Assembly: GCA_964423405.1 (NCBI GenBank)
Contig: CAYREY010000002.1
Coordinates: 92,044 to 156,043 of the forward strand
Origin: Bog-950 sp964423405
GTDB taxonomy: Bacteria > Bacteroidota > Bacteroidia > Chitinophagales > LD1
DNA: 64,000 nucleotides
Direction of reading: 5' to 3'
Shown here: positions 33,821-42,993 of the stretch, piece by piece
Layout of the letters: the number at the start of each line of letters is the position of its first letter
Numbering within the stretch: the stretch's first letter is position 1
The notes under the pieces: model-generated
The model's input: the letters and a program-made list of their open reading frames with translations, nothing else
Told to the model about the DNA's origin: nothing
Database searches by the model: none
Translations under genes and position numbers: made by a program

Positions 33821-35479
33821 CTATTGCTTTACCACCCGCTGCACCGCCTTACCCGCTGCGGTGCTTACCTCTACAAAATATACCCCGTTGGGCAGGTAAC
33901 TCAGGTCTAGCATTTTAGTATAGCCCGGGGCCAGGCTGTTTTCCTGCTGCTGGTACACTACCTGGCCGGTAACAGTGGTAATAGTAAACGCGGCTGTTGG
34001 TATTATCCCCTCTCCTTCGGAGAGGGTTAGGGAGAGGTCTGTATTAAACGGATTAGGCCAAATCTGCATTTGGCTGTTATCCGTGGTCAGTTGTCCCTGG
34101 TCTACGCTGTTATACTCCTCCATGCAGAATTTCATGAGCCAGTAATCGGGAGTTTGATTGGTAGAGTCCCAATTAGGCTGACTTTTATATCCTCCTACAC
34201 CACTTCGTGTAAAACATCCAACCGTATAACATTTGTCAGACACCTGTAAAGAGTAACCTTCAGAATAGAGGTTTGTAAAAATTGTTTTGTCCCATTGCTT
34301 ATTAAAAGCAGAATCCGTTTTTAGTATCCAGATTTGTGAACCACCTATGTTATCTTCGGTTTTATCACCGCCTGCATTTTTGCTGGATGTACCCGAAATT
34401 AGATAGCCGTTGTCTATTGTTTTATCAATGTAGCTAATACCATCTCCGCCTTTAAATCCAATATCCCACTGCTTATTCCCCAGCGAATCAATGGAAATAA
34501 TCCAATACCCTAAATCTTCTGAGCTTTTATTACCACCTGCCTCTGATTTTGTTTCCCCTCCAACAATATAGTTACTACTGCTGCTTACATCAATAATTGA
34601 GGTCCAAAGGTAATCATCTCTTACCCCTCCTATTCGCGAATCCCACTGTTTATTACCCAGCGAATCAATTCCCACCAACCAAGCATCAGATGTAAGCGGG
34701 TTAGTGGTATCCCAGCATGGCTGGGTTTTGTCGCCATTAACACCAGAACTGGAGAACCCTGATAAAACATACCCATTTGTACTTGTCTGTATTACAGAAG
34801 TAAAAAAATCTTCATCTGTACCACCAAATCGTCTATCCCATTGTTTATTTCCGAGAACATCAGTTTTAACAACCCAGGCATCATTGTGAAACAAAGTACT
34901 ATCCCAATTTGGCTGAGATTTATTTCCGCTTACTGGCGAATTTGAATAACCCGCAATAATATACCCATTATCCAATGTTTGTATTACATCAGTAAAACCA
35001 TCAAGGCCTGTTCCACCATAACAATTATCCCAATCTTTATTACCGAACGAATCAATTTTTACGAGCCAGCAGTCTAAATCTCCAAATGTGGGTTGGGTTT
35101 TATCTCCACTAATACCTGACCTTGAAGTTCCTCCAAGGATGTAGCCACCATCTATTGTTTGACGGACTTTAAACAATGCCTCGTTATTATTCCCGCCAAA
35201 CCGTTTATCCCATTCTTTATTGCCGGATGAATCTACCTTAACTAACCAATAATCTCCCGAAGAAAAACTAGTCCCCCACCTGGGCTGCGTTTTATCTCCA
35301 TTTGCATCAGAAAACGAAGAACCGCCAAGGAGATAGCCTCTGTCATTAGTATGTATAAAATAATGGAAATCATCATCACGAGTTCCTCCAAATCGCCTAT
35401 CCCACTGTTTTACAAACTGATACTGGGCTGTACCATTCAGCGCAACCAACAACAATAAACAGATTACCGCCCATCTCAT
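33821..35479 (-). CDS. T9SS type A sorting-domain protein with seven repeats
   Basis: The 552-residue protein has a signal peptide (MRWAVICLLLLVALNGTAQ). Seven tandem repeats of about 58-62 residues follow, each starting near KQWDRRFGGT, passing through DNGYILGGTS and ending DYWLVKIDSLGN. The last 80 residues are a type A T9SS domain (IWPNPFNTDLSL, LPNGVYFVEV, AVQRVVKQ). Seven repeats of this size suggest a seven-bladed beta propeller on the cell surface. The sorting domain contains SLTLSEGEGI, encoded by a palindromic DNA repeat at 34007-34037. The ligand is unknown. Confidence 0.9.
   Translation of the reverse strand: MRWAVICLLLLVALNGTAQYQFVKQWDRRFGGTRDDDFHYFIHTNDRGYLLGGSSFSDANGDKTQPRWGTSFSSGDYWLVKVDSSGNKEWDKRFGGNNNEALFKVRQTIDGGYILGGTSRSGISGDKTQPTFGDLDCWLVKIDSFGNKDWDNCYGGTGLDGFTDVIQTLDNGYIIAGYSNSPVSGNKSQPNWDSTLFHNDAWVVKTDVLGNKQWDRRFGGTDEDFFTSVIQTSTNGYVLSGFSSSGVNGDKTQPCWDTTNPLTSDAWLVGIDSLGNKQWDSRIGGVRDDYLWTSIIDVSSSSNYIVGGETKSEAGGNKSSEDLGYWIISIDSLGNKQWDIGFKGGDGISYIDKTIDNGYLISGTSSKNAGGDKTEDNIGGSQIWILKTDSAFNKQWDKTIFTNLYSEGYSLQVSDKCYTVGCFTRSGVGGYKSQPNWDSTNQTPDYWLMKFCMEEYNSVDQGQLTTDNSQMQIWPNPFNTDLSLTLSEGEGIIPTAAFTITTVTGQVVYQQQENSLAPGYTKMLDLSYLPNGVYFVEVSTAAGKAVQRVVKQ
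34007..34037. repeat. CCCTCTCC-type palindromic repeat inside a T9SS domain
   Basis: CCCTCTCC (34008-34015), a TTC loop and GGAGAGGG (34019-34026) form a perfect 8-bp stem, followed by TTAGGGAGAGG. It lies in frame in the C-terminal sorting domain of the 33821-35479 gene. Confidence 0.78.
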
Positions 35480-35836
35480 ACCTGCAAGATAAGTAATTAA
35501 AATGTGCTATGTAAATAGTAGTAACTGGTACGGGTGGGTGTACCTCAGTTAAGTTCCCGTTTCGGTTGTACGTGTTAAATTAAAAAATGGAAATAAATAC
35601 AAAGAGGCATAGGTGTTGAACCTGAAAGGTTCATATGTTTATAGCACTAACCTACGTATATATTTACCGGCCCTGAAAGGGTCGAACGTATAGCCCAGAT
35701 ATGTTTGACCACCTACGGGGTCAAACATCAGCTTTCTGTAATTATCTATAAACCTGTTATCCCTTCGGGATAAAAACCCAAATACACGCACATGCCGCTT
35801 TGGCACTGTACGTACAGTATAAAAACCTATTAGTTA
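35480..35836. repeat. Gene-free spacer with five consecutive hairpins
   Basis: This 357-base spacer has no gene. From 35617 to 35818 it holds five different short hairpins: TGAACC/GGTTCA (35617-35633), CGGCCC/GGGTCG (35668-35684), ATGTTTGACC/GGTCAAACAT (35701-35728), TTATCCC/GGGATAA (35757-35773) and TGCC/GGCA (35793-35805). A 14-base perfect palindrome, ACTGTACGTACAGT (35805-35818), follows. The first two share a TGAAA loop. The left 130 bases show nothing notable. Confidence 0.72.
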
Positions 35837-36469
35837 CTACACCACCGGCTGGTTCTCGTTACCACCGGTGCTTGCCGGCTCTGCGTTGGGTTGATTTTCT
35901 TCTATAAAAAACCATTTTTGAAAGACAAGGATGATAAACACACCTATGGTAATGGCCGCATCGGCTATGTTGAAGATAAACGGAAAAAACTCGTACTCCT
36001 GCCCGCTGAAACGGAAGTTGAACAACCGCACATGTATCATATCTACCACCAGGCCCTGCATAAAACCGGCATAGCCTTTCTCTGGAAACAGTTTGGCCAC
36101 GCCCATGTAGCTATCGGTGAATATAAGGCCATAGATGCTGCCATCTATCATATTGCCAATGGCACCGGCCAGTATAAGGCACGAGGCGGTTATAAACCCC
36201 CAGTGGGCTTTTTTCTTTAGCAGGTAACTAATAAAGTAAATACCACCGCCTACGGCTATCAGCCTGAACACGCTTAAAAATAACTTGCCCCACACGCCGG
36301 GCAGCACCATGCCAAAGGCCATGCCTGGGTTTTCGGTAAAGTGCAGGCTAAGCCAGCTGGTAAGGGTTATCTCCTGCCCCAGAAACATATTGGTTTTAAC
36401 CCAGAATTTGCTGATCTGGTCCAGTATAAGTATTACAACTACTAATAATATTGGTTTGTACGCTTTCAT
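35837..36469 (-). CDS. lspA: Lipoprotein signal peptidase II
   Basis: LspA removes signal peptides from prolipoproteins in the inner membrane. The 210-residue protein has four membrane helices and both catalytic Asp residues: Asp109 in GAIGNMIDGSIYG and Asp170 in FNIADAAITIG. The early LILDQISKFWV is the family's first conserved box. Many lipoproteins in this window are its likely substrates. It is the last gene of a tight set, ileS - secreted protein - lspA, and overlaps the upstream gene by four bases. Confidence 0.94.
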   Translation of the reverse strand: MKAYKPILLVVVILILDQISKFWVKTNMFLGQEITLTSWLSLHFTENPGMAFGMVLPGVWGKLFLSVFRLIAVGGGIYFISYLLKKKAHWGFITASCLILAGAIGNMIDGSIYGLIFTDSYMGVAKLFPEKGYAGFMQGLVVDMIHVRLFNFRFSGQEYEFFPFIFNIADAAITIGVFIILVFQKWFFIEENQPNAEPASTGGNENQPVV

Positions 36470-37074
36470 TTAGTTTGATTGCATAAGTTAATATACTTCA
36501 GCACGGTTTCTTCGGCTTCTTTATTGGTTTCGGCCTCGTACTGTTTTTGCAGGTCGGGCCAGGGTGCAAGTATAGATAAAAGATACCCGGCACTGGCATA
36601 GCCCGATTTACCGGTTTTCATATCCATAATATACAGGTAGCGCTTGCCGGCTTCGCTGTTCTCTACCGATCCATTGCCCATCAGCAGCGTGGCAAATGCC
36701 TCGCCCGATGTACGCGCGCCCCGAAAAGCCATAAAGTTAGTACCCCGCAGAATGATGCTTACGTATGCGCCCTGTAGGTCGTGCTTGTTGCCGTTCAGGT
36801 ACAGGTTCTGGCCATCGCTATAGGCAAACATATCGCTGCGTATTTCTTTTTTGCTCAGGCAATCGTTGGCACTGCTTATGGCGTAATCGTTCGATTCGAA
36901 ACCCATAAAGTTTCCCGCCTTTTTAATGCTTACCTGTAGCTTGCAGTGTTTGGTGGGCGCTTTGGTTTGCAACTCCTCAATACGCATATAGCAGCCTGCC
37001 GGGTACACGGTATCCTGCTGGGCAGCTACATGCAGCGCAGCTATAAGCGTAAGTAACAAAAGCAGTTGGCGCAT
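36466..37074 (-). CDS. Secreted protein of unknown function between ileS and lspA
   Basis: The 202-residue product has a signal peptide (MRQLLLLLTLIAALHVAAQ), three Cys residues in the first half and a mostly beta mature domain (AYVSIILRGTNFMAF). I do not recognise the family. Its start ATG overlaps the ileS stop by one base (TAATG) and its end overlaps lspA by four, so it is translationally coupled to both. The tight linkage to lspA hints at an envelope job, but this is inference. Confidence 0.7.
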   Translation of the reverse strand: MRQLLLLLTLIAALHVAAQQDTVYPAGCYMRIEELQTKAPTKHCKLQVSIKKAGNFMGFESNDYAISSANDCLSKKEIRSDMFAYSDGQNLYLNGNKHDLQGAYVSIILRGTNFMAFRGARTSGEAFATLLMGNGSVENSEAGKRYLYIMDMKTGKSGYASAGYLLSILAPWPDLQKQYEAETNKEAEETVLKYINLCNQTK

Positions 37075-40000
37075 TAGTTCAGTTCTACTTTTACTTTCAG
37101 GGTTTCCTCATTCAGTTCTACTTCATCAAAATCGGCCAGCGTATCTACCAGCACTATTTCCTTGGCCAGTATCTCGTTGGCTATATACTCTTTAAACTGT
37201 GTAAGGGTAGCCTCTAAGGTAGCGTTTTTAACCACCGATACCTTAATGCGGTCCAGCACCTGAAAATCTTTATCCTTACGCAGGTTCTGTACTTTATTTA
37301 CAAACTCGCGCGCGTTGCCTTCGTGGCGCAGGGCATCGGTTATGGTTACATCCAGCGCTACGGTAAGGGCACCTTCGCTGGCTACCAGCCAACCCGGTAT
37401 ATCTTCGGTTTGTATTTCTACATCGGCCGGTATCAGTTCAAAGGTTTCGCCCTCCAGTGTAAGTGCATATTTCTGGTCGCGTTCCAGTTTGCTGATGTCG
37501 TCGGTAGTAAAGCCGGCTACAGCCTGCTGTATGGCTTTCATTTTATTGCCGGCGCGTTTACCCAGCTCTTTAAAATTCAGCTTTATCTTCTTCTTCACCA
37601 CACCACCGGCATCGCTGATGTATTCAATGCCTTTTACGTTTACCTCGCTAAGTATGTAGCTTTCTACCTTGCTAAGTTGCAACTGCATGTTTTCGTTCAG
37701 CACCGGTATCAGTATTTTCGATAGCGGCTGGCGCACTTTTATCTTCTCTTTTTTACGCAGCGATAACACCAGCGAGCAGGCCCGTTGCGCCAGTTCCATA
37801 CGCTCCTCCAGGTCTTTATCTATCAGCCCTTCGTTGGCAGTAGTTAAGTAGCTAAGGTGTACGCTCTCCCATTTAAGCGGGGTGTTGTTTTTAACCGCAG
37901 CGCCACGTATGTTGGCAGTAAGGTTCTGGTACAGCCACTCGCTAAAAAACGGCGATACCGGTGCCATTAACTGGCCTACTACGTTCAGGCACTCGTACAA
38001 CGTTTCGTACGCGGCTTTTTTATCCTCGCTCATTTCGCCTTTCCAAAAGCGGCGGCGGTTAAGGCGCACGTACCAGTTGCTCAAATCTTCATCTACAAAT
38101 TTTTCTATGGCACGGGTAGCTTTGGTAGGCTCGTAATCTTCGTACTGGGCAGTAACCTCTTTAACCAGACTTTGCAGCTTGCTTATTATCCAGCGGTCCA
38201 GCTCCGGGCGATTGGCTACCGGTACTATGTTCTGTTCGTCTATCTGCCAGTTATCTATGTTGGCATACAGGGCAAAAAAGCCATAGGTGTTATACAGCGT
38301 ACCAAAGTGCGAACGCATACTCTCCTGCAGGCCGGCCATGTCGAACTTCATGTTATCCCATGGGTCGCTGTTGCGCATCATGTACCAGCGGGTAGCATCG
38401 GCGCTGTATTTCTCCAGTGTTTCAAACGGGTCTATCACGTTGCCTAAGCGCTTGCTCATTTTGTTGCCGTTTTTATCCAGCAACAAACCATTGCTTACTA
38501 CGTTTTTGTAAGCTACCGAATCGAACAGGGCAACGGCCAACACGTGCAGGGTAAAGAACCAGCCACGGGTCTGGTCAACACCCTCTGCTATATAATCGGC
38601 GGGGAAATTTCTTTTAAACTGCTCCGCGTTCTCGAACGGATAATGCCATTGCGCATACGGCATAGCGCCGCTATCAAACCATACATCTATCAGGTCGGCT
38701 ACGCGTTTCATAGGTTTACCGGTAGGCGAAACCAGCACTACTTCATCTATGTATGGTTTGTGCAGGTCAACAATGTCAACCGCTTGTGCCACACCCGCTT
38801 TTACAGCTTTGGCAGCTTCTGCCTTTAGTTCTTCTATAGAGCCTATGCAAAGCTGCTCGCTGCCATCTTCGGTAGCCCATATAGGCAGTGGTGTACCCCA
38901 AAAGCGCGAGCGGCTCAGGTTCCAGTCTACCNNNNNNNNNNNNNNNNNNNNNNNNNNNNNNNNNNNNNNNNNNNNNNNNNNNNNNNNNNNNNNNNNNNNN
39001 NNNNNNNNNNNNNNNNNNNNNNNNNNNNNNNCCATATAGGCAGTGGTGTACCCCAAAAGCGCGAGCGGCTCAGGTTCCAGTCTACCAGGTTCTCTAACCA
39101 TTGGCCAAAGCGGCCCTCGCCGGTGTGGGCGGGTTTCCAGTTAATGGTTTTGTTTAGTTCTATCAGGCGGTCTTTAACGGCCGTGGTTTTTATAAACCAG
39201 CTATCCAGCGGGTAGTATATCACCGGTTTATCGGTACGCCAGCAGTGCGGGTAGTTGTGCTCGTACTTCTCGGTTTTAAACAGTTTGTTCTCCAGTTTAA
39301 GTTTAAGCACTATCAACTCGTCCACGCTCATGTGGTTCTTCAGGTCGGGTATTACGTTGTTTACGCGTAGTATCTCTTTCTGCAATACAAAGTCGTGCTC
39401 CAGGTCGGCCTCGGTGTAGTACGCATCTTTTACAAAGCGGCCCTCCAGCGGAAATACCGGGTCGTTAACCTCATCTACAAACTTGCCTTGCTTATCTACC
39501 AGCGTAAGCGAGCCTATGCCATTTTGTTTGGCTACGCGGAAGTCATCGGCACCAAAGCTGGGTGCTATATGCACTATACCGGTACCATCGGTGGTAGTTA
39601 CAAAATCGCCCAGCACTACACGGAAAGCATCGCCATCGGTAGGTTGTGCGTAAGGTAATAGTTGCTCGTAGCGGATGCCTTCCAGTTCTTCGCCTGTAAG
39701 TGTTTTTACAACAGCAAAAGGAATTTTCTTATCGCCTTTTTTATAGTCATCAAAACTCAGTTCAGCATTTTCGGCAGCAAAGTATTTACCGGCTAAATCT
39801 TTAGCCAGTATTACATGCGCTGGTTGATGGGTAAAAGGGTTAAAGGTTTTAACCAGTACATACTCAATGCTTTTGCCTACTGCCAATGCGGTGTTGCTTG
39901 GTAGTGTCCACGGTGTAGTGGTCCATGCTAAAAAGAATACATCACCTTCTACTCCAAACTTTGGCTCTTTAATTTTAAACTGCGCAATAGCCGAAGTGTC

Positions 40001-40636
40001 TTTTACATTGCGGTAGCAGCCCGGTTGGTTTAGCTCGGCCGAGCTTAAGCCCGTACCCGCAGCCGGTGAGTAGGGCTGTATGGTATAACCTTCGTACAAC
40101 AGGCCTTTTTCAAACAACATTTTTATTAAGGCCCACAGGCTTTCTATATAGTTGTTCTCGTAGGTTACATACGGGTTATCCATATCTACCCAGTAGCCCA
40201 TTTTATCGGTCAGGTCGCGCCATATATCAGTAAACTTCATTACATCGGCACGGCACAGGCGGTTGTATTCTTCTACCGTAATGGTTTTGCCTATATCAGC
40301 TTTGGTAATACCCAGTTGCTTTTCTACGTTCAGCTCTACCGGCAGGCCGTGTGTATCCCAACCGGCTTTGCGCTCTACACGGTAGCCCTGCATTGTTTTA
40401 AAACGGCAAAACAAATCCTTAATGGTACGCCCCATTACGTGGTGTATACCCGGCTTGCCGTTGGCGCTTGGCGGGCCTTCGTAAAACACAAAGCGTTTAT
40501 CATCGGGACGTGTTTCCACGCTCTTTTTAAAAATATCGTTTTCGGCCCACCATTTCAGTATTTCTTTCTCTATGGCCGGCATGTTTAGCTGGTCAAATTC
40601 GGGGTAACCTTTGCTGTCTGGATTTTTACGGTTCAT
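37074..40636 (-). CDS. ileS: Isoleucyl-tRNA synthetase, interrupted by an assembly gap
   Basis: The sequence upstream of the N run encodes the start MNRKNPDSKGYPEFDQLNMP, the HIGH-type motif GKPGIHHVMGR and the CP1 editing domain. Downstream are the KMSKRLGN motif, the anticodon-binding region and the C-terminal end. Positions 38932-39031 are N, and the 55 bases on each side (38877-38931 and 39032-39086) are identical. Removing the gap and one copy (155 bases) restores one frame of about 1135 residues, the normal length for Bacteroidota IleS. The gene itself is therefore probably intact. It heads the operon with lspA. Confidence 0.95.
38877..39086. other. 100-N scaffold gap flanked by identical 55-base ends
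   Basis: Bases 38877-38931 equal 39032-39086 exactly, with 100 N between. Identical contig ends of this length point to an unmerged overlap in a graph assembler rather than a true repeat in the genome. Confidence 0.93.
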
Positions 40637-40655
40637 CTGCTTAAAAATAAGTGCG

Positions 40656-40663
40656 CGAAGATA
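40656..40663 (-). promoter_or_regulatory. Possible -7 box of the ileS operon
   Basis: TATCTTCG on the minus strand differs by one base from TAnnTTTG and lies 20 bases before the ileS start codon, directly after the upstream gene's terminator. Similar TAnnTTCG boxes precede tatC (TATATTCG), the polyprenyl synthase and uvrD (TATTTTCG). Confidence 0.35.
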
Positions 40664-40702
40664 AAAAAATACAGGGGAGTTGTGGTTGGCAACTCCCCTG
40701 TA
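40662..40702 (-). terminator. Terminator of the Cys-pair protein gene
   Basis: A 13-bp perfect stem (TACAGGGGAGTTG / CAACTCCCCTGTA) with a 7-base loop is followed on the minus strand by a run of seven T. It separates the 40740-41417 gene from ileS. Confidence 0.92.
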
Positions 40703-40739
40703 TAAACGGGTTTAAAAATGAGGTAGTTGTACTACCGGT

Positions 40740-41417
40740 TTACTTTTTAATGGCCTCTGTTACGCAAGGCACAATAATCTCGCTGAAAAGTTCCGATTGG
40801 GGGTCCTGTAGTTCTTTTAACTGGGCTACTGTTAGTTTTTTTACTTTTATTTTCTCTAGTGTGCAGCTGCAATAGGCTTGTGCATTAAGCCCGGCATCTT
40901 TCATTTTTTTATTGCTTTTGGCCGATTTTACACAGGTTTCCATAAAGCTCTTATCAAAGGCTTCGTCATACGCAGAGGCGCCGGTTTCAGATGCTGGTTC
41001 TTCCGGCACCTTTATGCTCTCCTTATCATCGCTGTTATTATCGCTTTTTTTGGTTTGCATGCTCGATAGTACACACTGCATTACCTCGGGGTACACCGGC
41101 GAATCTTTTTTGCTGGCCTGGGCAAACAGGTCTTTACCTTTTTTACCAACGGCGTCCATAAACTGTTTGTAGGTATAGTTACGCGCTATTACATCCATCA
41201 TACAATTGCAGGCTTTGCGGGCATCCATTTTAAACTCGCTTTTGCCGCTGGCCATACTTTCTTCTATACCGCCGGCGCAGGCATCTATCATAAAGGTTTT
41301 GCCACCTATGCCTTTACCGTCTTTAAATATCAGGCTGTCGCTTTCTACCTCCTCTGTTTGGGCAAACACCGCTACCGAAAACAGGGCAGCAAAAAACAAA
41401 AAGAAAAATCGTTTCAT
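40740..41417 (-). CDS. Secreted protein with two CxC helical repeats
   Basis: From the ATG at 41417 (MKRFFFLFFAALFSVAVFAQ, a signal peptide) the product is 225 residues; the longer open frame adds no conserved sequence. Two related halves are visible. KACNCMMDVIARNYTYKQF ends with MQCV, and AYCSCTLEKIKVKKLTVAQL ends with VPCV, each a C-x-C helix followed by a lone Cys about 40-50 residues on. This suggests a duplicated disulfide-bonded helical module. I know no function. An acidic linker (DNNSDDKESIKVPEEP) joins the halves. Confidence 0.7.
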   Translation of the reverse strand: MKRFFFLFFAALFSVAVFAQTEEVESDSLIFKDGKGIGGKTFMIDACAGGIEESMASGKSEFKMDARKACNCMMDVIARNYTYKQFMDAVGKKGKDLFAQASKKDSPVYPEVMQCVLSSMQTKKSDNNSDDKESIKVPEEPASETGASAYDEAFDKSFMETCVKSAKSNKKMKDAGLNAQAYCSCTLEKIKVKKLTVAQLKELQDPQSELFSEIIVPCVTEAIKK

Positions 41418-41488
41418 ATAGTTCAATTGTTTAGTTGAGCGCAAGGTGCTTAAAAAAGGTAATATATCATAACCCTGCAAAAACCAGC

Positions 41489-42931
41489 CTACACAAAAAA
41501 CCGCTTGTAAAAGCGTATAGCATTGCCGTTCATCATTTTTTGTACCAGTTCGGTTGGGGTGTAGCCAAACCATAACTCCTCTTGGTAATTGGTTTCTTCC
41601 AGGTAGTTAATCAGGTCTTGTTGCAGCAACGGAAACTTAGCCGATGATTCGTAAGGGTCCATGTGTGTAATGGTGCCGTCAAAATCGGTACCTATTGCTA
41701 CCACATCCCAACCCTCTTTGGTGCCTATGGCTTTAATAATCTGAAACGCATTATCCCAAAAAATGCGGGTGTACTCGCGGCGCTGCTTAAGTGGGTCGGT
41801 AATACCGGCTACCCGTTTAATCAGTTCGGTACCGCCCAGCATGCCACGGTCCATCATCAACCCTATCAACCCACCCGATTGGTGTATAATGCGCGCTTCT
41901 TCGTTCGATACATTAATACTCCACCGCCAGAATTTGTGTGTACGCGATTTTGCCATCACATCGCTATCACTCATAGAGGCATCCATAGTACTGTAACCGT
42001 TTACGCCGGCATGGCTGGTTACAATGGGTATAATATCGTTATGGTTAATGGCGTTGTTATTTTTAAGAAACGTATAATACTCCTTACGCGCCTGCAGGCT
42101 CATGTGCTTGGTATCTATCAGTATGCGCTTGCCGTTTTCGGTACTTAGCAACTCGCGTATGGCGTGCCAGCCCAACTCGGTTATGCCGCGGTTTTTACCC
42201 TTGTTCTGGTTTATCAGCGAGTTGATAGGCCGCTTAAAACTGGTGGCATGGCCGCTCAGGTGGTTCCAGAAATGGTGGGCCAGGTTTATCATAAACGGTG
42301 GGTACTCCCAGCGCTTAAGGGCCAGTATATTTTCGGTTACAATAGCTTTCAGTTCTTCCAGGCTTTTATCCTCTGTATCGGGAGCACCGGTACCCAGTAC
42401 GTGTGCCCCTTCTATAGTAATAATACCTATATAGGTATTTTTCTTTTTAAGTGCCTGCTCCAGTTCGGTATAGTTGTTTACCAGCACAAACTCGTTTTTA
42501 CCATCGGGGCTTTTGCCCTGTTGGCCGTACACATAGGCATACTCGCGTTCTACATCGGCAAAATAGTTCCAGTGTTTTTTGTTTTCTATAATACAACTGG
42601 CATCGTAGCCGGTTACCACCTCCTGAAAAGTATTGGTGCGCTTGCTGCCCAGCAGCCACTGTGGCACATTACGCAGGTGTAAAAAACCGCGCTCGGTAGG
42701 GTACAGCGATACCTGAAACACCCGCACGTTGCCGGCTACCAGGGCATCGAGGTTGCACTGCGATTCTTTCAACACATGTTGCGATATATCGCTGATACGC
42801 TCGGCAAAATCGCCATCTATTTTGTGTACTATCTTGTCCCACATATTAGCAGTGGGGGTAGGGTAACCAGAGTTGAATGCTTTTAAATTGGGGTGGCAAT
42901 GCAGGTCTACAGTAAAAATTTCCTTGTTCAT
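41489..42931 (-). CDS. M19-family dipeptidase-like protein
   Basis: The 480-residue protein has the metal-dependent amidohydrolase layout of renal/membrane dipeptidases (M19). It shows VDLHCHPNL (first metal His pair), the bridging Glu in TIEGAHVLG, VTSHAGVNGYS, and AIGTDFDG near the end. It is longer than the usual 330-400 residues owing to insertions around residues 100-150. It has no signal peptide, so it appears cytoplasmic. The substrate is probably a dipeptide or D-amino-acid derivative. It is monocistronic. Confidence 0.85.
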   Translation of the reverse strand: MNKEIFTVDLHCHPNLKAFNSGYPTPTANMWDKIVHKIDGDFAERISDISQHVLKESQCNLDALVAGNVRVFQVSLYPTERGFLHLRNVPQWLLGSKRTNTFQEVVTGYDASCIIENKKHWNYFADVEREYAYVYGQQGKSPDGKNEFVLVNNYTELEQALKKKNTYIGIITIEGAHVLGTGAPDTEDKSLEELKAIVTENILALKRWEYPPFMINLAHHFWNHLSGHATSFKRPINSLINQNKGKNRGITELGWHAIRELLSTENGKRILIDTKHMSLQARKEYYTFLKNNNAINHNDIIPIVTSHAGVNGYSTMDASMSDSDVMAKSRTHKFWRWSINVSNEEARIIHQSGGLIGLMMDRGMLGGTELIKRVAGITDPLKQRREYTRIFWDNAFQIIKAIGTKEGWDVVAIGTDFDGTITHMDPYESSAKFPLLQQDLINYLEETNYQEELWFGYTPTELVQKMMNGNAIRFYKRFFV

Positions 42932-42993
42932 GTTAAGCGGGGTTAGTTACATAATGTCTCGGGGCGGAAAGTATAAATATTGGTTTATTTAGG

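Noticed and set aside
19828..35818. A CRISPR array or CRISPR-like locus among the repeats
   Set aside because: No set of equal repeats with equal-length unique spacers is present, and no cas gene is seen. The repeats are scattered palindromes or pairs.
38927..39101. Two separate or frameshifted ileS genes
   Set aside because: The split is fully explained by the N run and the duplicated 55-base contig ends.
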